From assembly GCA_015487825.1 (NCBI GenBank), contig WFOZ01000215.1, positions 1 through 9,180 of the forward strand: a stretch of 9,180 nt of DNA, read 5' to 3'. The stretch comes from Planctomycetaceae bacterium (GTDB taxonomy: Bacteria; Planctomycetota; Planctomycetia; Planctomycetales; Planctomycetaceae). The position numbers and the translations under genes are program-made. The notes beneath the pieces were generated by a model that worked only from the letters and a program-made list of their open reading frames with translations, did no database searches and had not been told where the DNA came from. Shown one piece after another: positions 1 to 8,699 of this stretch. The stretch's first letter is position 1. Every line of letters begins with the position of its first letter.

Positions 1-1719
1 CAATATCACGGCGAGGCGAACACCGGGAAACCCATCATCAAGAAGTTCGGTTAACCTTTTAGTTGTCACCGACTGTCCCAACCCTTTACGGGCGGCTTGC
101 TGCATGAAAGGATCGGGACTGGTCAGCCTTTCCAACAGCAGAGCTTCCGCCTTTGGGTCAGCAATTCGCCTTAATGCAGCAGCCTGAACAGCCGGGGAGC
201 GGTCCTTGCTCGCAACTTTTTTTAGATCGATAAGCGGTAGAGGAATGGTCCGAGCCGCTTGCTCTCGTACTGCTTCGCTGGAATCTTGTATTGCAATGTC
301 AGCAAGTTGTGGTGTCAGCGCGTTGGCTGTGATTAAAGCAACAAGGGCAACCGAACGAACACGCGGATCGGCATCGCATTGCAATGCTGTTTGTAATATT
401 GCGATCCCTTTTTTTCCCTGCTCAATTAACTGATGAGCGGCCCGTTCGCGTTTGATGCGATCTGTGCTATGAATACTGTTGGAAGCTGCCGTTGTCTTAT
501 TGTTCGGTATAATATGCCAGATGCGTCCCTTCCCATGAATTGGATAAGAGCGGTCAGCCCAGTCTCCCACAAACAGTGAACCATCCGGAGCGATTGCAAT
601 TCCGGAGGGTCTGAAGTATTCGCCTCCTGCGATCATGGCCTGAGACTTAGTATGAAACGAAGCACCTTGCGGAGTTAAGTGGTAACGGTCGATACGGTGT
701 TCTCCCCAAGTGGCGACAAGCAAATCACCTCGATACTCATCCGGCAAAGCATTCGATTCGTAGGCAACAATTCCGGTTGGTGATTCACCGGTTGAGGATG
801 TCATCGGCAATGTTCCCGGCACTTCCCCATCAACAGCGATAAATGGTTCCAAAGTATGCCTGCGATAGCCGTAATCTCCTCCTTCAACAATCGTCAGAAA
901 TCGACAGGGCGGCCTGTTGCCGGGATCATTGTCTCCCACAAACATACGACCGTAAGTATCAAAGCAAAGATGAAAGGGGTTCCAGAAACCGGTCGCAAAG
1001 CGTCTTAAATTGCTGCCATCAGGTTGACAGTAAAAAATCCCTCCAGCTCCTTCATTCGCTGGAAGCTGAACAGCATCGGCTGGTAATGCAGGATCAGCTG
1101 AGGCATCTGAACCCGATATCTGATGAATTCGACCGGGGCCTCCTGTCAGGATAGCCGGGGCTCCCATGTTTTCTCCAAAGCTGAAGAAAACATTTCCTGC
1201 AAAATCGAATGCAAAACCTGAAAGTCCGTTGTGAGGATAATCGGATTCGGTTTGCAGGGTTGCCAACCGTTGCTGCCTGTCGGCTTTGCCATCGTTATTC
1301 GTATCATACAGGCGAAAAATAGAACTGCGAGTTGCAACATATACCCAACCGTTAAAAGGATGGGCAGCAACGTTCATTGTGTAGGTCGTCCCCTCGAAAA
1401 ATGTTTCTACCCGATCTGCTTTCCCGTCGCCTGTAGTATCTTCAAATAACCGGATACGATCTTTTTCGGGACCATCATAATCATCCGGGCGAAAATGAGT
1501 TTGGGACTCAACCACCAGCACCCGCCCTTGAGGATCAACGCTTAGACCTGTTACGGTGACGATATCCGGCTCAGCGGCAAACAGTTCAACTCTCAGGCGA
1601 GCATCGAGAGATTTGGGGATTTCTATATTTTTATGATCTTCCGCCTGTAATTTTGCAAAAGTGAAAAGTGCAGAAAAAATAATCATCCCAATAATTGGTG
1701 GTATTCTGGAATAGCACAT
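1..1719 (-). CDS. PVC-type membrane-bound dehydrogenase-like protein, N-terminal part (runs off left edge)
   Basis: This partial gene starts at ATG 1719-1717 and is open to base 1, giving 573 residues. An in-frame TAA lies upstream at about 1774-1772 and this is the first ATG after it; the ribosome site is weak. Residues 1-26 look like a Sec signal peptide, with a hydrophobic core (IIGMIIFSALFTFA) and a likely cut after LQA. Residues 40-405 resemble the glucose/sorbosone-dehydrogenase-like beta-propeller of the Pirellula/Verrucomicrobium family (TIGR02604): FGENMGAP near 181, TGFWNPF near 243, GDYGYRR near 281, WGEHR near 338 and VGDWADRSYPIHGKGRIW at 384-401. Two DxxxDGxxD loops (D94-D102, D139-D147) look like calcium-binding turns. 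From about 420 the sequence becomes HEAT-like helical repeats. Full-length members usually continue with more repeats and a CxxCH haem-binding domain, which would lie beyond base 1. It probably acts outside the cytoplasmic membrane in oxidation of an unknown substrate. It is divergent from the dab genes and nothing links it to them. Confidence 0.9.
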   Translation of the reverse strand, partial: MCYSRIPPIIGMIIFSALFTFAKLQAEDHKNIEIPKSLDARLRVELFAAEPDIVTVTGLSVDPQGRVLVVESQTHFRPDDYDGPEKDRIRLFEDTTGDGKADRVETFFEGTTYTMNVAAHPFNGWVYVATRSSIFRLYDTNNDGKADRQQRLATLQTESDYPHNGLSGFAFDFAGNVFFSFGENMGAPAILTGGPGRIHQISGSDASADPALPADAVQLPANEGAGGIFYCQPDGSNLRRFATGFWNPFHLCFDTYGRMFVGDNDPGNRPPCRFLTIVEGGDYGYRRHTLEPFIAVDGEVPGTLPMTSSTGESPTGIVAYESNALPDEYRGDLLVATWGEHRIDRYHLTPQGASFHTKSQAMIAGGEYFRPSGIAIAPDGSLFVGDWADRSYPIHGKGRIWHIIPNNKTTAASNSIHSTDRIKRERAAHQLIEQGKKGIAILQTALQCDADPRVRSVALVALITANALTPQLADIAIQDSSEAVREQAARTIPLPLIDLKKVASKDRSPAVQAAALRRIADPKAEALLLERLTSPDPFMQQAARKGLGQSVTTKRLTELLDDGFPGVRLAVIL

Positions 1720-2019
1720 GGATACTTTTTCTTTACTGTAACAGGAGGGAAGTTGATGTGGTGTAGAAACAGGTTTTATCCAATCTTGCCAGGGAGAAAT
1801 ACCTCAAGGCATCCTGATTCAGGTATTGAATTTCTCTGCCGTGACGTATATTGTTGTCAAACCTTTTCTAATATTGCAACTGAGGGATAAAGAGGCCATT
1901 TTTACTATCTCAAATTCGTTAAGGATTGAACTTGCAGACGATGAGGTGGAACGATACATTGGGGATGGTTATTTGACATCACTATATTCATCATCGAGAA
2001 CTCGTTTTTCAGGTGACGC
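1720..2019. other. Divergent intergenic region, no convincing gene
   Basis: These 300 bases separate the minus-strand dehydrogenase gene from the plus-strand genes, so promoters for both directions would be expected here. On the plus strand there is a perfect TTGACA at 1973-1978, but no good -10 box 16-18 bases downstream; TATATT at 1984-1989 is too close. On the minus strand there is a TTGACA at 1860-1855, again without a matching -10. Open frames in this stretch have no ribosome site and give no recognisable protein. I see no terminator, repeat or RNA structure that I can support. Confidence 0.5.
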
Positions 2020-2319
2020 ATGCGGATCGAACAGCAAATAAGACTTCTTGTTTTGCTGTCCCTGTTTTCAATAGGGATGTGCGTGCCTGCGGTCTGCGTT
2101 GCCAACGATAGTGGAAACGAAAAGACCTCTTTCAGTGAAGTCGAAGAATGTGAACTGAAAGAAGATTTGGAAAATGCAGAGGCAGGAACCGCCCTGAACA
2201 GGGTACATGCCTGTGACTTTTTCCCGTCAACCTGCTTAGATTGCTTACTTGGGCAGTTCATCCTTGAGCCGGAGCAGACATGCCTGCGCTCGGATTGTTC
2301 TCGCGCTCCCCCTGTGTAG
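2020..2319 (+). CDS. Small, probably exported cysteine-rich protein of unknown function
   Basis: I do not recognise this 99-residue protein. The start is well defined: an in-frame TGA lies two codons upstream (2014-2016) and AGGTGA at 2011-2016 can serve as ribosome site three bases before ATG. Residues 1-28 form a good Sec signal peptide: charged start (R2, R8), hydrophobic LLVLLSLFSIG, and a likely cut after VCVA. The mature part of about 70 residues is first acidic (36-55, rich in E and D) and holds six cysteines, C44, C65, C72, C75, C88 and C93, which could form disulfides or bind a metal after export. A cysteine and an M also sit at 20-21 inside the signal region, but no clear lipobox is present. 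It lies about 230 bases upstream of dabA on the same strand and could be co-transcribed. The signal peptide argues for a real gene; lack of a known family keeps confidence moderate. Confidence 0.5.
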   Translation: MRIEQQIRLLVLLSLFSIGMCVPAVCVANDSGNEKTSFSEVEECELKEDLENAEAGTALNRVHACDFFPSTCLDCLLGQFILEPEQTCLRSDCSRAPPV

Positions 2320-2550
2320 CGGTTGCTGAACCTGCCAGACGTAAATCCTGCGCATAAAAAAGCAATAGCGTCCCGCTCGTTCCAGACTGCAACCGCAGCT
2401 TGTCTTGCTGCTTCTCATTAGGCTTACGATATTTTTTTCCTTTTCGATGCTGTGGAAATTGTACTTGTGCATCTCCCATTGCTTTGGTTTGTGAATCAAT
2501 ATTCCTGTTGATATGTACTGCTATGTCTATCGTTGAATGAACCCGCCAAT
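2320..2550. other. Spacer between the small protein gene and dabA
   Basis: This spacer holds no supported gene. There is a small hairpin (GCAGC 2395-2399 with GCTGC 2407-2411, loop of 7) and a run of seven T at 2432-2438, but they are about 20 bases apart, so this is not a normal intrinsic terminator. No good promoter or Shine-Dalgarno site is visible ahead of dabA. Minus-strand frames here (for example 2499-2245) look like noise. Confidence 0.4.
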
Positions 2551-5500
2551 ATGGAAAATGTCATCAACCAGGTTGAAAAATCGATTACACCTGAGAATTC
2601 GTCGAGGCTTCTCCACATTGTCGAGCACGCTGCGCACCTGCTTCCTGCGCAGGGACCGATTGATGTGTTCGTGCATCACAATACGCTGCATGCTTTCGAA
2701 GATTACCATTTCGACCAGGCGGTAATGAAAGGGCATGAGGTTTATGGTTGTGAGCCTTACCTTTCTGAAGAACGCTACAGGGCAAAACTAAAACGTGGAC
2801 GGTTTACAACAGACGATCTTTTTGAAGTGTTGCTGGATGATTTGGGAGACGAGGGGCACGTTCTGATCGGTTTTATGGGAACCAGGTTTCACTTACGACT
2901 GGCAATGCTGGAACATTCTTTGCATACCGGTCCGGTTGCAGAACTACGTTGGGTTATTAGCGAGACTGACGCATTAAGTCGATTTCGTAAAGAGGCATCA
3001 ATCACAACAAAAGAGCGGATGATCGACCAGACTCGTCGGTGGGTGATGCGAGACTTAACTGGTTCACAGACTGAAACCGATCCGCAAATTCGTGAGGTTA
3101 TCAAAAATTTATTTGAGCGATTTAACAGCACTCGTATAGACTCCTGGAATAATCAGGCTTGGGAAGCATTTACTTTGCGTCTATTGTGGGAGGTCTGCTA
3201 CATCGGAGCAGAATCGACCAATGGATTCAGCTTGCCTGTTTCGCAAAAACTGCGTCACCGGGACCTGCTTGTTGAAGCGACCGGCTGTGATATCGATGAT
3301 TTTGTTAATGAAGTACTGATCCGATTTTGTGCTGCGTTTCTTGACCAGGGGTTTTCAAACTGGGCACTTCCGGATCGAGATGCGGGCTTCTTTGCAGCAT
3401 TCAAATCGATGTTCCGTTCAGGTAAATCGATGGAATGGTGGTTACGAGGCTTGCCGGAAGAATTGAAACGTATCGAGCAGGCAGGGATGACGCCAGTAGA
3501 TGTTATCGCGGATTCTCTTCAGCAGCTCGGTTTGCCTGCTGAAGAACATGAGGCCTACATTACCCAGACTTTGCTGGCATTACGTGGATGGGCCGGAATG
3601 ATCTGGCAGATGGAAACTAATGCGGAGTGGACCGTGCGGCCTGCCCCGAGTGGTACTCTTGTCGAATACCTGGCTGTGCGACTGCTTCTGGAACGATTTG
3701 CAATCTCTACATTTTATCAGCAGGAAACAGGCAGCAATATCCCGCTTGAGGAAGTTTATCCTGTTCTGAAGAAGCAACTGGGACATTCTGCAGCAGCCAG
3801 TGCAGATGAACGAGCCTATCTTCTGTTTCAACTGGCTCAGGTACGTGGCTGGTGCCCTTCGGAATTGCATCAGCAAACCGGCGATGCGTGGACCAGACTG
3901 ATTAAAGAAATCGAAACTTTTAACGGTTATGAAAGAAGGCGAATTTATCATCTGGCTTACGAGCGCAGATATCGTCATCAGACTCTCGATGCGGTTGCAA
4001 TTCACGCCAGGCAGGCATGTACTGCCAGAGAACAACAAAGCCAGGTAAAGCGTGCATCATTTCAGTTAATCACCTGTATTGATGACCGTGAAGAATCTTT
4101 TCGCAGGCATCTTGAAGAAGTAGTCCCCTCCTGCGAAACGTTTGCAGCAGCAGGGTTTTATGCTGTTGCTATGTACTTCCGCGGAGTCACAGATGCACAT
4201 TTCAGGCCACTTTGCCCGGTGAGTATTAAGCCTGATCATTATGTGACAGAAGAGGTGGCCTATTCGCTTACCGCAAGCAGTCGTTCGCGTGAAGATGCCC
4301 GTCGAATATTAGGGGCAGCTTCTCACCGTTGGCATATCGGAAGTCGTACGTTAATGGGAGGGATTGTCACTTCTGTTCTTGGTTCTCTGGCTTCAATTCC
4401 AATGGTAACACGTATTCTGTTTCCTCGGTTGACAGCACAGGCGAGAAAACTTTTCGGCAGTATCATTCAACCTCCAGCTGTAACAGAATTGCATCTTCAT
4501 CGAGAGGCAGAATCTCCCGGGCCAGAGGATAGCCACCTGGGATACAGCCTTGAAGAGATGGCTGATATCGTCGAACGGATTCTTCAGGATATCGGGCTGA
4601 CTGAAAATATGTCTCGGTTAATTGTGTTTGTGGGGCATGGTTCCGGAAGCCTCAACAATCCTCATGAATCAGCTTATAACTGTGGTGCCTGCAGTGGAGG
4701 ACGGGGAGGGCCGAATGCTCGTGCGTTTTCCCAAATGGCAAACGATCCACGCATTCGAAAAATGCTGGCTGAGCGAGGCCTGGTAATTCCCGAAGATACC
4801 GTTTTTGTTGGTGTTTTTCACAACACCTGTGATGAAGATGTTTCTTATTACGACCTGGATAGTGTGCCGCGATCACACCGTAAGGAATTCGAACAGGTGC
4901 GAGCCTATATCGATCAGGCCCGTGCCCGCAATGCCCACGAACGGTGCAGGCGGTTTGAATCGGCAGACCTTGCGATGCCTGTTTCGAAAGCTCTGGAACA
5001 TGTAGAGGGCCGGGCAGAAGATCTTTCCCAGGCAAGACCCGAATACAATCATGCAACCGATGCTCTTTGCTTCGTGGGACGCAGAGACTGGAGCCGCAAC
5101 CTGTTTCTTGATCGAAGAGCTTTTCTGACTTCATATGATCCAACGCAAGACGATGGACAGGCCAGCATATTGGCAAGAATTCTTGCCGCTGCAGTCCCTG
5201 TTTGTGCAGGAATCAATCTGGAATATTACTTCTCAACAGTCGATCCGGATGGATATGGCTGCGGTTCGAAGTTGCCTCATAACGTGACAGCGTTACTCGG
5301 TGTCATGGAAGGAGCTGCCAGTGATATGCGGCCGGGACTTTCCAGACAAATGGTCGAAATTCATGAGCCTGTGCGAATTCTGTTTGTTATCGAAACAACT
5401 GCGGAGAAAATGCTGAGAATCATGCAGGATAATCCCACGATTGATCAGCTTGTTCGAAACCAGTGGGTGCAACTTGCCATTCTCAATCCCGATTCCAATG

Positions 5501-5694
5501 CCATTCATGTTTTTCATCAGGGAGAATTTCAACTGTACAATCCCGAAACAACTCAGTTACCACAAGTGGAAAGTTCATTCGACTGGTATCGTGGGCAAAG
5601 AGACCATCTTGGTTATGCTCAAATTGTCCAGAAGCAAGGAAAAGCGAATTCGTCTGAGCCTGCAGTGAACGTGCAGGATGGGGAGGTCGCCTGA
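2551..5694 (+). CDS. dabA: Inorganic carbon transporter subunit DabA (DUF2309/UPF0753, YbcC/MpsB family)
   Basis: DabA is the peripheral zinc subunit of the DAB system and is thought to hydrate CO2 to bicarbonate on the cytoplasmic face of the membrane, coupled to cation flow through DabB. Counting from ATG 2551 (1047 residues), the family marks are [10 protein letters not shown] at 42-51, CIDDRE at 509-514, FVGHGSG around H696, NCGACSGG with C711 and C714, and the C-terminal GINLEYYFS block near 887. C509, D511, H696 and C711 match the four zinc/catalytic positions described in Halothiobacillus DabA (Cys, Asp, His, Cys), and the His-to-Cys spacing of 15 is the same. The active site therefore looks intact. 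At about 1050 residues it is longer than the roughly 800-900 of Halothiobacillus, Bacillus or Staphylococcus forms. The start is uncertain: TTG 2533 in the same frame would add six residues, and neither start has a clear ribosome site. The stop overlaps the next gene's start. Confidence 0.95.
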   Translation: MENVINQVEKSITPENSSRLLHIVEHAAHLLPAQGPIDVFVHHNTLHAFEDYHFDQAVMKGHEVYGCEPYLSEERYRAKLKRGRFTTDDLFEVLLDDLGDEGHVLIGFMGTRFHLRLAMLEHSLHTGPVAELRWVISETDALSRFRKEASITTKERMIDQTRRWVMRDLTGSQTETDPQIREVIKNLFERFNSTRIDSWNNQAWEAFTLRLLWEVCYIGAESTNGFSLPVSQKLRHRDLLVEATGCDIDDFVNEVLIRFCAAFLDQGFSNWALPDRDAGFFAAFKSMFRSGKSMEWWLRGLPEELKRIEQAGMTPVDVIADSLQQLGLPAEEHEAYITQTLLALRGWAGMIWQMETNAEWTVRPAPSGTLVEYLAVRLLLERFAISTFYQQETGSNIPLEEVYPVLKKQLGHSAAASADERAYLLFQLAQVRGWCPSELHQQTGDAWTRLIKEIETFNGYERRRIYHLAYERRYRHQTLDAVAIHARQACTAREQQSQVKRASFQLITCIDDREESFRRHLEEVVPSCETFAAAGFYAVAMYFRGVTDAHFRPLCPVSIKPDHYVTEEVAYSLTASSRSREDARRILGAASHRWHIGSRTLMGGIVTSVLGSLASIPMVTRILFPRLTAQARKLFGSIIQPPAVTELHLHREAESPGPEDSHLGYSLEEMADIVERILQDIGLTENMSRLIVFVGHGSGSLNNPHESAYNCGACSGGRGGPNARAFSQMANDPRIRKMLAERGLVIPEDTVFVGVFHNTCDEDVSYYDLDSVPRSHRKEFEQVRAYIDQARARNAHERCRRFESADLAMPVSKALEHVEGRAEDLSQARPEYNHATDALCFVGRRDWSRNLFLDRRAFLTSYDPTQDDGQASILARILAAAVPVCAGINLEYYFSTVDPDGYGCGSKLPHNVTALLGVMEGAASDMRPGLSRQMVEIHEPVRILFVIETTAEKMLRIMQDNPTIDQLVRNQWVQLAILNPDSNAIHVFHQGEFQLYNPETTQLPQVESSFDWYRGQRDHLGYAQIVQKQGKANSSEPAVNVQDGEVA
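5680..5686 (+). promoter_or_regulatory. Strong Shine-Dalgarno site for the first dabB-like gene
   Basis: GGGGAGG lies at the end of dabA, seven bases before ATG 5694. The dabA stop and this ATG share one base (TGATG), a typical arrangement for translational coupling. The site fixes the start of the downstream gene. Confidence 0.8.
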
Positions 5695-7097
5695 TGGATC
5701 TCAATACTCTTTTTCACGCATTGAGTGTTATCGTCCTGGTAATGCCCGCGCTATTGCTTACTGTTCTGGGCGTGACGGCGTTGCTCAATCGTCACTTAAG
5801 CGAAACATTGATGGCTCGCTGGACTGAGGTGACCGTAACTGTTGCGCTGCTGGCTGCGGTTAGTATTCTTGGGATAATGCTCTTTTCAGGACAGCGTTAT
5901 GTTTCGGTTGAATTGGGGAACTGGGTTGTTATTCATGAGCAGCATTTTCACTTTCACCTGCGGTTTATTTTTGATCGGCTTTCTGTCCCTTTTGTGATCC
6001 TTACTTTTGTATTAGTGGGCACGATTGGTGCATTTGCCAATCGTTACCTGCACCGCGAACCGGGATACGGTCGCTTCTTTTTGTTTTATGCGGTGTTCCT
6101 GCTGGGGATGGTGATTGCTTCGCTGGCCGGGACAATTGAAACTCTGTTTATCGGCTGGGAACTGGTTGGTCTTTCCTCTGCGTTACTGGTGGCTTACTTT
6201 CACGAGCGTCCTTCGCCGGTGGTAAACGGGGTGCGTGTCTGGGCGATCTATCGCATTGCAGATGCTGCATTTCTGGTTGCAGCCGTTGCACTGCATCACT
6301 TGACCGGGGCAGGAGATTTTTCCGGCCTGATGGGTACCGAACCCTGGCCTAACGGGACAGCTTCCTTAACCGAAATACAGGCTTTATTTGTTGGGCTGCT
6401 GTTGCTGATTGCAGCAGCTGGTAAATCGGGAATGGTTCCGTTTTCCGGATGGCTGCCTCGGGCAATGGAAGGCCCAACCCCTTCCAGCGCAGTGTTTTAT
6501 GGAGCGTTATCGGTTCATCTGGGAGCCTATTTATTATTGCGAGTCAGTCCACTTCTGGATGCTTCAATGACACTGCGAATTTGTGTTATCGCTCTTGGGC
6601 TCACTTCTGCTGTATTCGGAGCATTGGCTGCTCGTGTTCAGACCGATATCAAAAGCGCTTTAGCTTTTGCATCGTTATCACAGGTAGGAATTATCGTAGT
6701 GGAAATAGGATTTGGCCTCAGATACATCGCGCTGATTCACATTATTGGTCACGCCTGTTTAAGAACATTGCAACTGCTTCGAGCACCCACCATGCTCCAC
6801 GATTATCACACACTGGAAAATGCTCTGGGGGAAAATCTTCCTCAACAAAAATCAATGATAAGAAATCTGATCCCGGAACCGATACAGAAACGCATTTACC
6901 GTTTTGCACTGGAACGCGGACATCTTGATGCCTTTCTGGATACTTTTTTTGTCAGGCCGTTTATCAAAGTGTTCACTCTGTGCGATGGCTGGGAGAAGAA
7001 GTGGACCGATTATCTATCAAATAATGGTCCCTCTAGAGATCAAAACGCTGAGGAGCAGACCGTTGCCAAAACCGATTCGATGGAGGATATAAAATAA
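5694..7097 (+). CDS. dabB: DabB-type membrane subunit, NuoL/MpsA-like (first of two)
   Basis: This 467-residue polytopic membrane protein belongs to the complex-I antiporter family (Proton_antipo_M, PF00361) and is the expected membrane partner of DabA, conducting H+ or Na+ to drive the carbon reaction. The N-terminal region carries the NuoL-like FDRLSVPF stretch near 93. Canonical channel residues are present: E156 in [12 protein letters not shown] (NuoL E144 position), K244 in [15 protein letters not shown] (K229 position, broken helix 7), and [15 protein letters not shown] near 318. In helix 11 the HxxxHxxxK pattern is HIIGHACLR, so H349 and H353 are kept and the lysine is R357. After about residue 370 the expected antiporter helices 12-14 are missing; instead a mostly polar tail follows with a piece ([19 protein letters not shown], 405-423) that resembles the far C-terminus of NuoL. 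Start is set by a strong ribosome site. It overlaps both neighbours by one base. Confidence 0.88.
   Translation: MDLNTLFHALSVIVLVMPALLLTVLGVTALLNRHLSETLMARWTEVTVTVALLAAVSILGIMLFSGQRYVSVELGNWVVIHEQHFHFHLRFIFDRLSVPFVILTFVLVGTIGAFANRYLHREPGYGRFFLFYAVFLLGMVIASLAGTIETLFIGWELVGLSSALLVAYFHERPSPVVNGVRVWAIYRIADAAFLVAAVALHHLTGAGDFSGLMGTEPWPNGTASLTEIQALFVGLLLLIAAAGKSGMVPFSGWLPRAMEGPTPSSAVFYGALSVHLGAYLLLRVSPLLDASMTLRICVIALGLTSAVFGALAARVQTDIKSALAFASLSQVGIIVVEIGFGLRYIALIHIIGHACLRTLQLLRAPTMLHDYHTLENALGENLPQQKSMIRNLIPEPIQKRIYRFALERGHLDAFLDTFFVRPFIKVFTLCDGWEKKWTDYLSNNGPSRDQNAEEQTVAKTDSMEDIK
7082..7086 (+). promoter_or_regulatory. Shine-Dalgarno site for the second dabB-like gene
   Basis: GGAGG sits ten bases before ATG 7097, inside the last codons of the preceding gene. 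The stop TAA and the ATG share one base (TAATG), again suggesting coupled translation and roughly balanced amounts of the two membrane subunits. Confidence 0.7.
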
Positions 7098-8539
7098 TGC
7101 AGGAACTCCATCTCCCCTGGCTGGAATTTTCGGTGACACTCCCTCTTTTGGGAGCAATTTATATCGGGTTGTTGAAAAACCGAAATGCGGCCTATCCACA
7201 ATGTGTCATCCTGTGTGTCGTTACATTAATTTGCGCACTGGGTGAGTGGATCGATTTTATGACGTTTCATATTTTTGAAGCTCATGATCATTGGGATATA
7301 CTCGAAACGATTTTTCATCGGGATATTTTTGTTATCGATGAATTGAACGCCCCCTTAATACCACTTGCGGCCCTTCTGTTTCTGATGATGGTGCTTTCAA
7401 CATTACGCACAAAACTGGGGCGGTTTTCCCTGGGGGGGACTCTTTTTTCCGAAGGAATTCTAATCGCCACACTCTCCTGCAGAGACCCCTGGCTTATTAT
7501 CGCCTTAATGTCTCTTGCCACAGTACCACCCTGGCTTGAAATGAGATCCCGCAAACAATCGACCAGAGTTTATTCTCTCCATATGGGATTGTTCATCGGA
7601 CTGTCTGTAATTGGCTGGTGGCTCGTTCCCAAAGATGCATCCGGAATTCCCCAGACAAGCAGTAGTCTTGCACTATGGGGAGGTGGAATGCTGACTGCTG
7701 CCGGACTGCTTCGAAGTGGTATTGTCCCTGTACACTGCTGGATGACCGATTTATTTGATAAAGCGGCCTTCGGAACGGCGTTGCTGTTTGTTACTCCCAT
7801 GACCGGTGCCTACATGATTATGCGAATCGTACTGCCGATTGCCCCCTCATGGGCCCTGCAGAGTATTGCCATCGTTTCGTTAATTACCGCTGTGTACGCA
7901 GCCGGGATGGCATTGGTGCAAACCGATTCCCGGCGTTTCTTCTGTTATCTTTTTCTTAGTCATTCGTCACTGGTGCTGGTCGGGTTAGAGTTGCTGACAC
8001 CGATTGGATTAACCGGTGCGCTATGTATCTGGATTTCGGTAGGATTGTCGCTGGGAGGTTTTGGTCTGACGATTCGAGCTGTCGAGGCGAGAATGGGACG
8101 GCTATCACTGTCAAAATATCATGGTCTCTACGAACACATGCCAACTTTTGCAGGACTGTTTCTGCTAACGGGACTGGGCTCCATCGGGTTTCCCGGAACG
8201 ATCGGGTTTATCGGCATGGAATTGATTGTGGAAGGGGCAGTCGAAATATATCCATTGATCGGAACAATGGTCGTCCTGGCTGCCGCCTTAAACGGAATAG
8301 CAATTCTGTATGCTTATTTCCGCATCTTCACAGGAACCAGGCACGTTGCATCTATTTCGCTAAAGGCCAGACCACAGGAACGATTTGCCGTTCTTACATT
8401 AACTCTGTTAATCATCGGGGGTGGGTTGTTTCCGCAACCGGGTGTTTCTTCAAGATATCACGCGGCTAAAGAATTGATCGCTCATCGGCACATAAAAACG
8501 GTACCCGTAAAGCATCATAAAGAAACGAATAAACAATAA
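7097..8539 (+). CDS. Second complex-I antiporter-like membrane subunit, NuoM-like and divergent
   Basis: This 480-residue polytopic protein is also of the PF00361 antiporter class but is quite different from its upstream neighbour. Matching regions are [17 protein letters not shown] (205-220; broken helix 7), TGAYMIMR near 236, [15 protein letters not shown] near 277, and [15 protein letters not shown] (359-373), which aligns with the NuoM/NuoL helix 12 motif GLxSLGLPGTxGFxG. By eye, the usual charged residues are replaced: the helix 5 glutamate by S139, the helix 7 lysine by R206, the helix 11 histidine of ISHGLS by V315, and the NuoM glutamate of GFVGEF by M374, though E375 and E379 are adjacent. 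The C-terminal tail from 451 is basic and histidine-rich. With DabA and the first subunit it probably forms one membrane complex, perhaps as a structural or modified-conductance partner. It overlaps the previous gene by one base. Confidence 0.8.
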   Translation: MQELHLPWLEFSVTLPLLGAIYIGLLKNRNAAYPQCVILCVVTLICALGEWIDFMTFHIFEAHDHWDILETIFHRDIFVIDELNAPLIPLAALLFLMMVLSTLRTKLGRFSLGGTLFSEGILIATLSCRDPWLIIALMSLATVPPWLEMRSRKQSTRVYSLHMGLFIGLSVIGWWLVPKDASGIPQTSSSLALWGGGMLTAAGLLRSGIVPVHCWMTDLFDKAAFGTALLFVTPMTGAYMIMRIVLPIAPSWALQSIAIVSLITAVYAAGMALVQTDSRRFFCYLFLSHSSLVLVGLELLTPIGLTGALCIWISVGLSLGGFGLTIRAVEARMGRLSLSKYHGLYEHMPTFAGLFLLTGLGSIGFPGTIGFIGMELIVEGAVEIYPLIGTMVVLAAALNGIAILYAYFRIFTGTRHVASISLKARPQERFAVLTLTLLIIGGGLFPQPGVSSRYHAAKELIAHRHIKTVPVKHHKETNKQ

Positions 8540-8540
8540 C

Positions 8541-8633
8541 CCGGATTATGCACGAGCAAAACAGCTGCAACGTGCTGGCGTCCGGTTCATGCGACACCGT
8601 GGGCTGGTGCCCGGCGGCTGATGAATAATCCGG
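8541..8633. repeat. 93-base inverted-repeat element, possibly MITE/REP-like or a structured RNA
   Basis: The ends form a perfect 9-base inverted repeat (CCGGATTAT 8541-8549, ATAATCCGG 8625-8633), extending imperfectly to 14 of 17 (8541-8557 with 8617-8633). Inside are two smaller arms: GCACG 8550-8554 with CGTGC 8571-8575, extended by GCA/TGC inside; and CCGG 8582-8585 plus CACC 8595-8598 pairing with GGTG 8606-8609 and CCGG 8611-8614. The whole can fold as a three-way junction. It looks richer in G and C than its flanks and codes for nothing obvious. It begins one base after the stop of the second dabB-like gene. No clear target-site duplication is visible. It could be a small mobile repeat, or an intra-operon RNA structure that tunes expression of the downstream SulP gene. 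Which one cannot be told from a single copy. Confidence 0.5.
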
Positions 8634-8689
8634 AATAGCGGCAAGGTGAGCGTTAACACTTCTGAATCAGCAAACAGCTTTTAATTATT

Positions 8690-8693
8690 GGAG
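8690..8693 (+). promoter_or_regulatory. Shine-Dalgarno site for the SulP gene
   Basis: GGAG lies six bases before ATG 8700 and supports that start. I see no convincing separate promoter in 8634-8689, so transcription may come from the dab genes through the inverted-repeat element. Confidence 0.6.
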
Positions 8694-8699
8694 TCAACA

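Noticed and set aside
1973..2001. TTGACA as -35 box of a sigma-70 type promoter for the plus-strand genes
   Set aside because: No acceptable -10 at the right distance, and planctomycete promoter consensus is poorly constrained; kept only as a note in the intergenic entry.
2317..2422. Possible continuation of the small exported protein past its TAG, since the frame stays open for about 34 more codons
   Set aside because: The added stretch has no recognisable features and nothing suggests readthrough; one open run of this length is expected by chance.
2395..2438. Hairpin plus T-run as an intrinsic terminator before dabA
   Set aside because: The stem is only five pairs and the T-run starts about 20 bases after it.
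2245..2499. Minus-strand frame over the end of the small protein gene and the spacer
   Set aside because: No signal, domain or ribosome site; overlaps the better supported 2020-2319 gene.
3580..4038. Long minus-strand open frame (152 codons) inside dabA
   Set aside because: It is antisense to a well-conserved part of dabA, has no recognisable domain, and is a codon-bias shadow. The same applies to the minus-strand frame at 4652-5176.
8023..8469. Plus-strand frame of 148 codons inside the second dabB-like gene
   Set aside because: It overlaps a clear membrane-protein gene in another frame and its translation is not protein-like. The plus-strand frame 6449-6928 inside the first dabB-like gene was rejected for the same reason.
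8541..8660. Inverted-repeat element as an integron attC site
   Set aside because: No proper GTTRRRY/RYYYAAC core pair at the ends, no integrase, and the neighbours are operon-like rather than cassettes.
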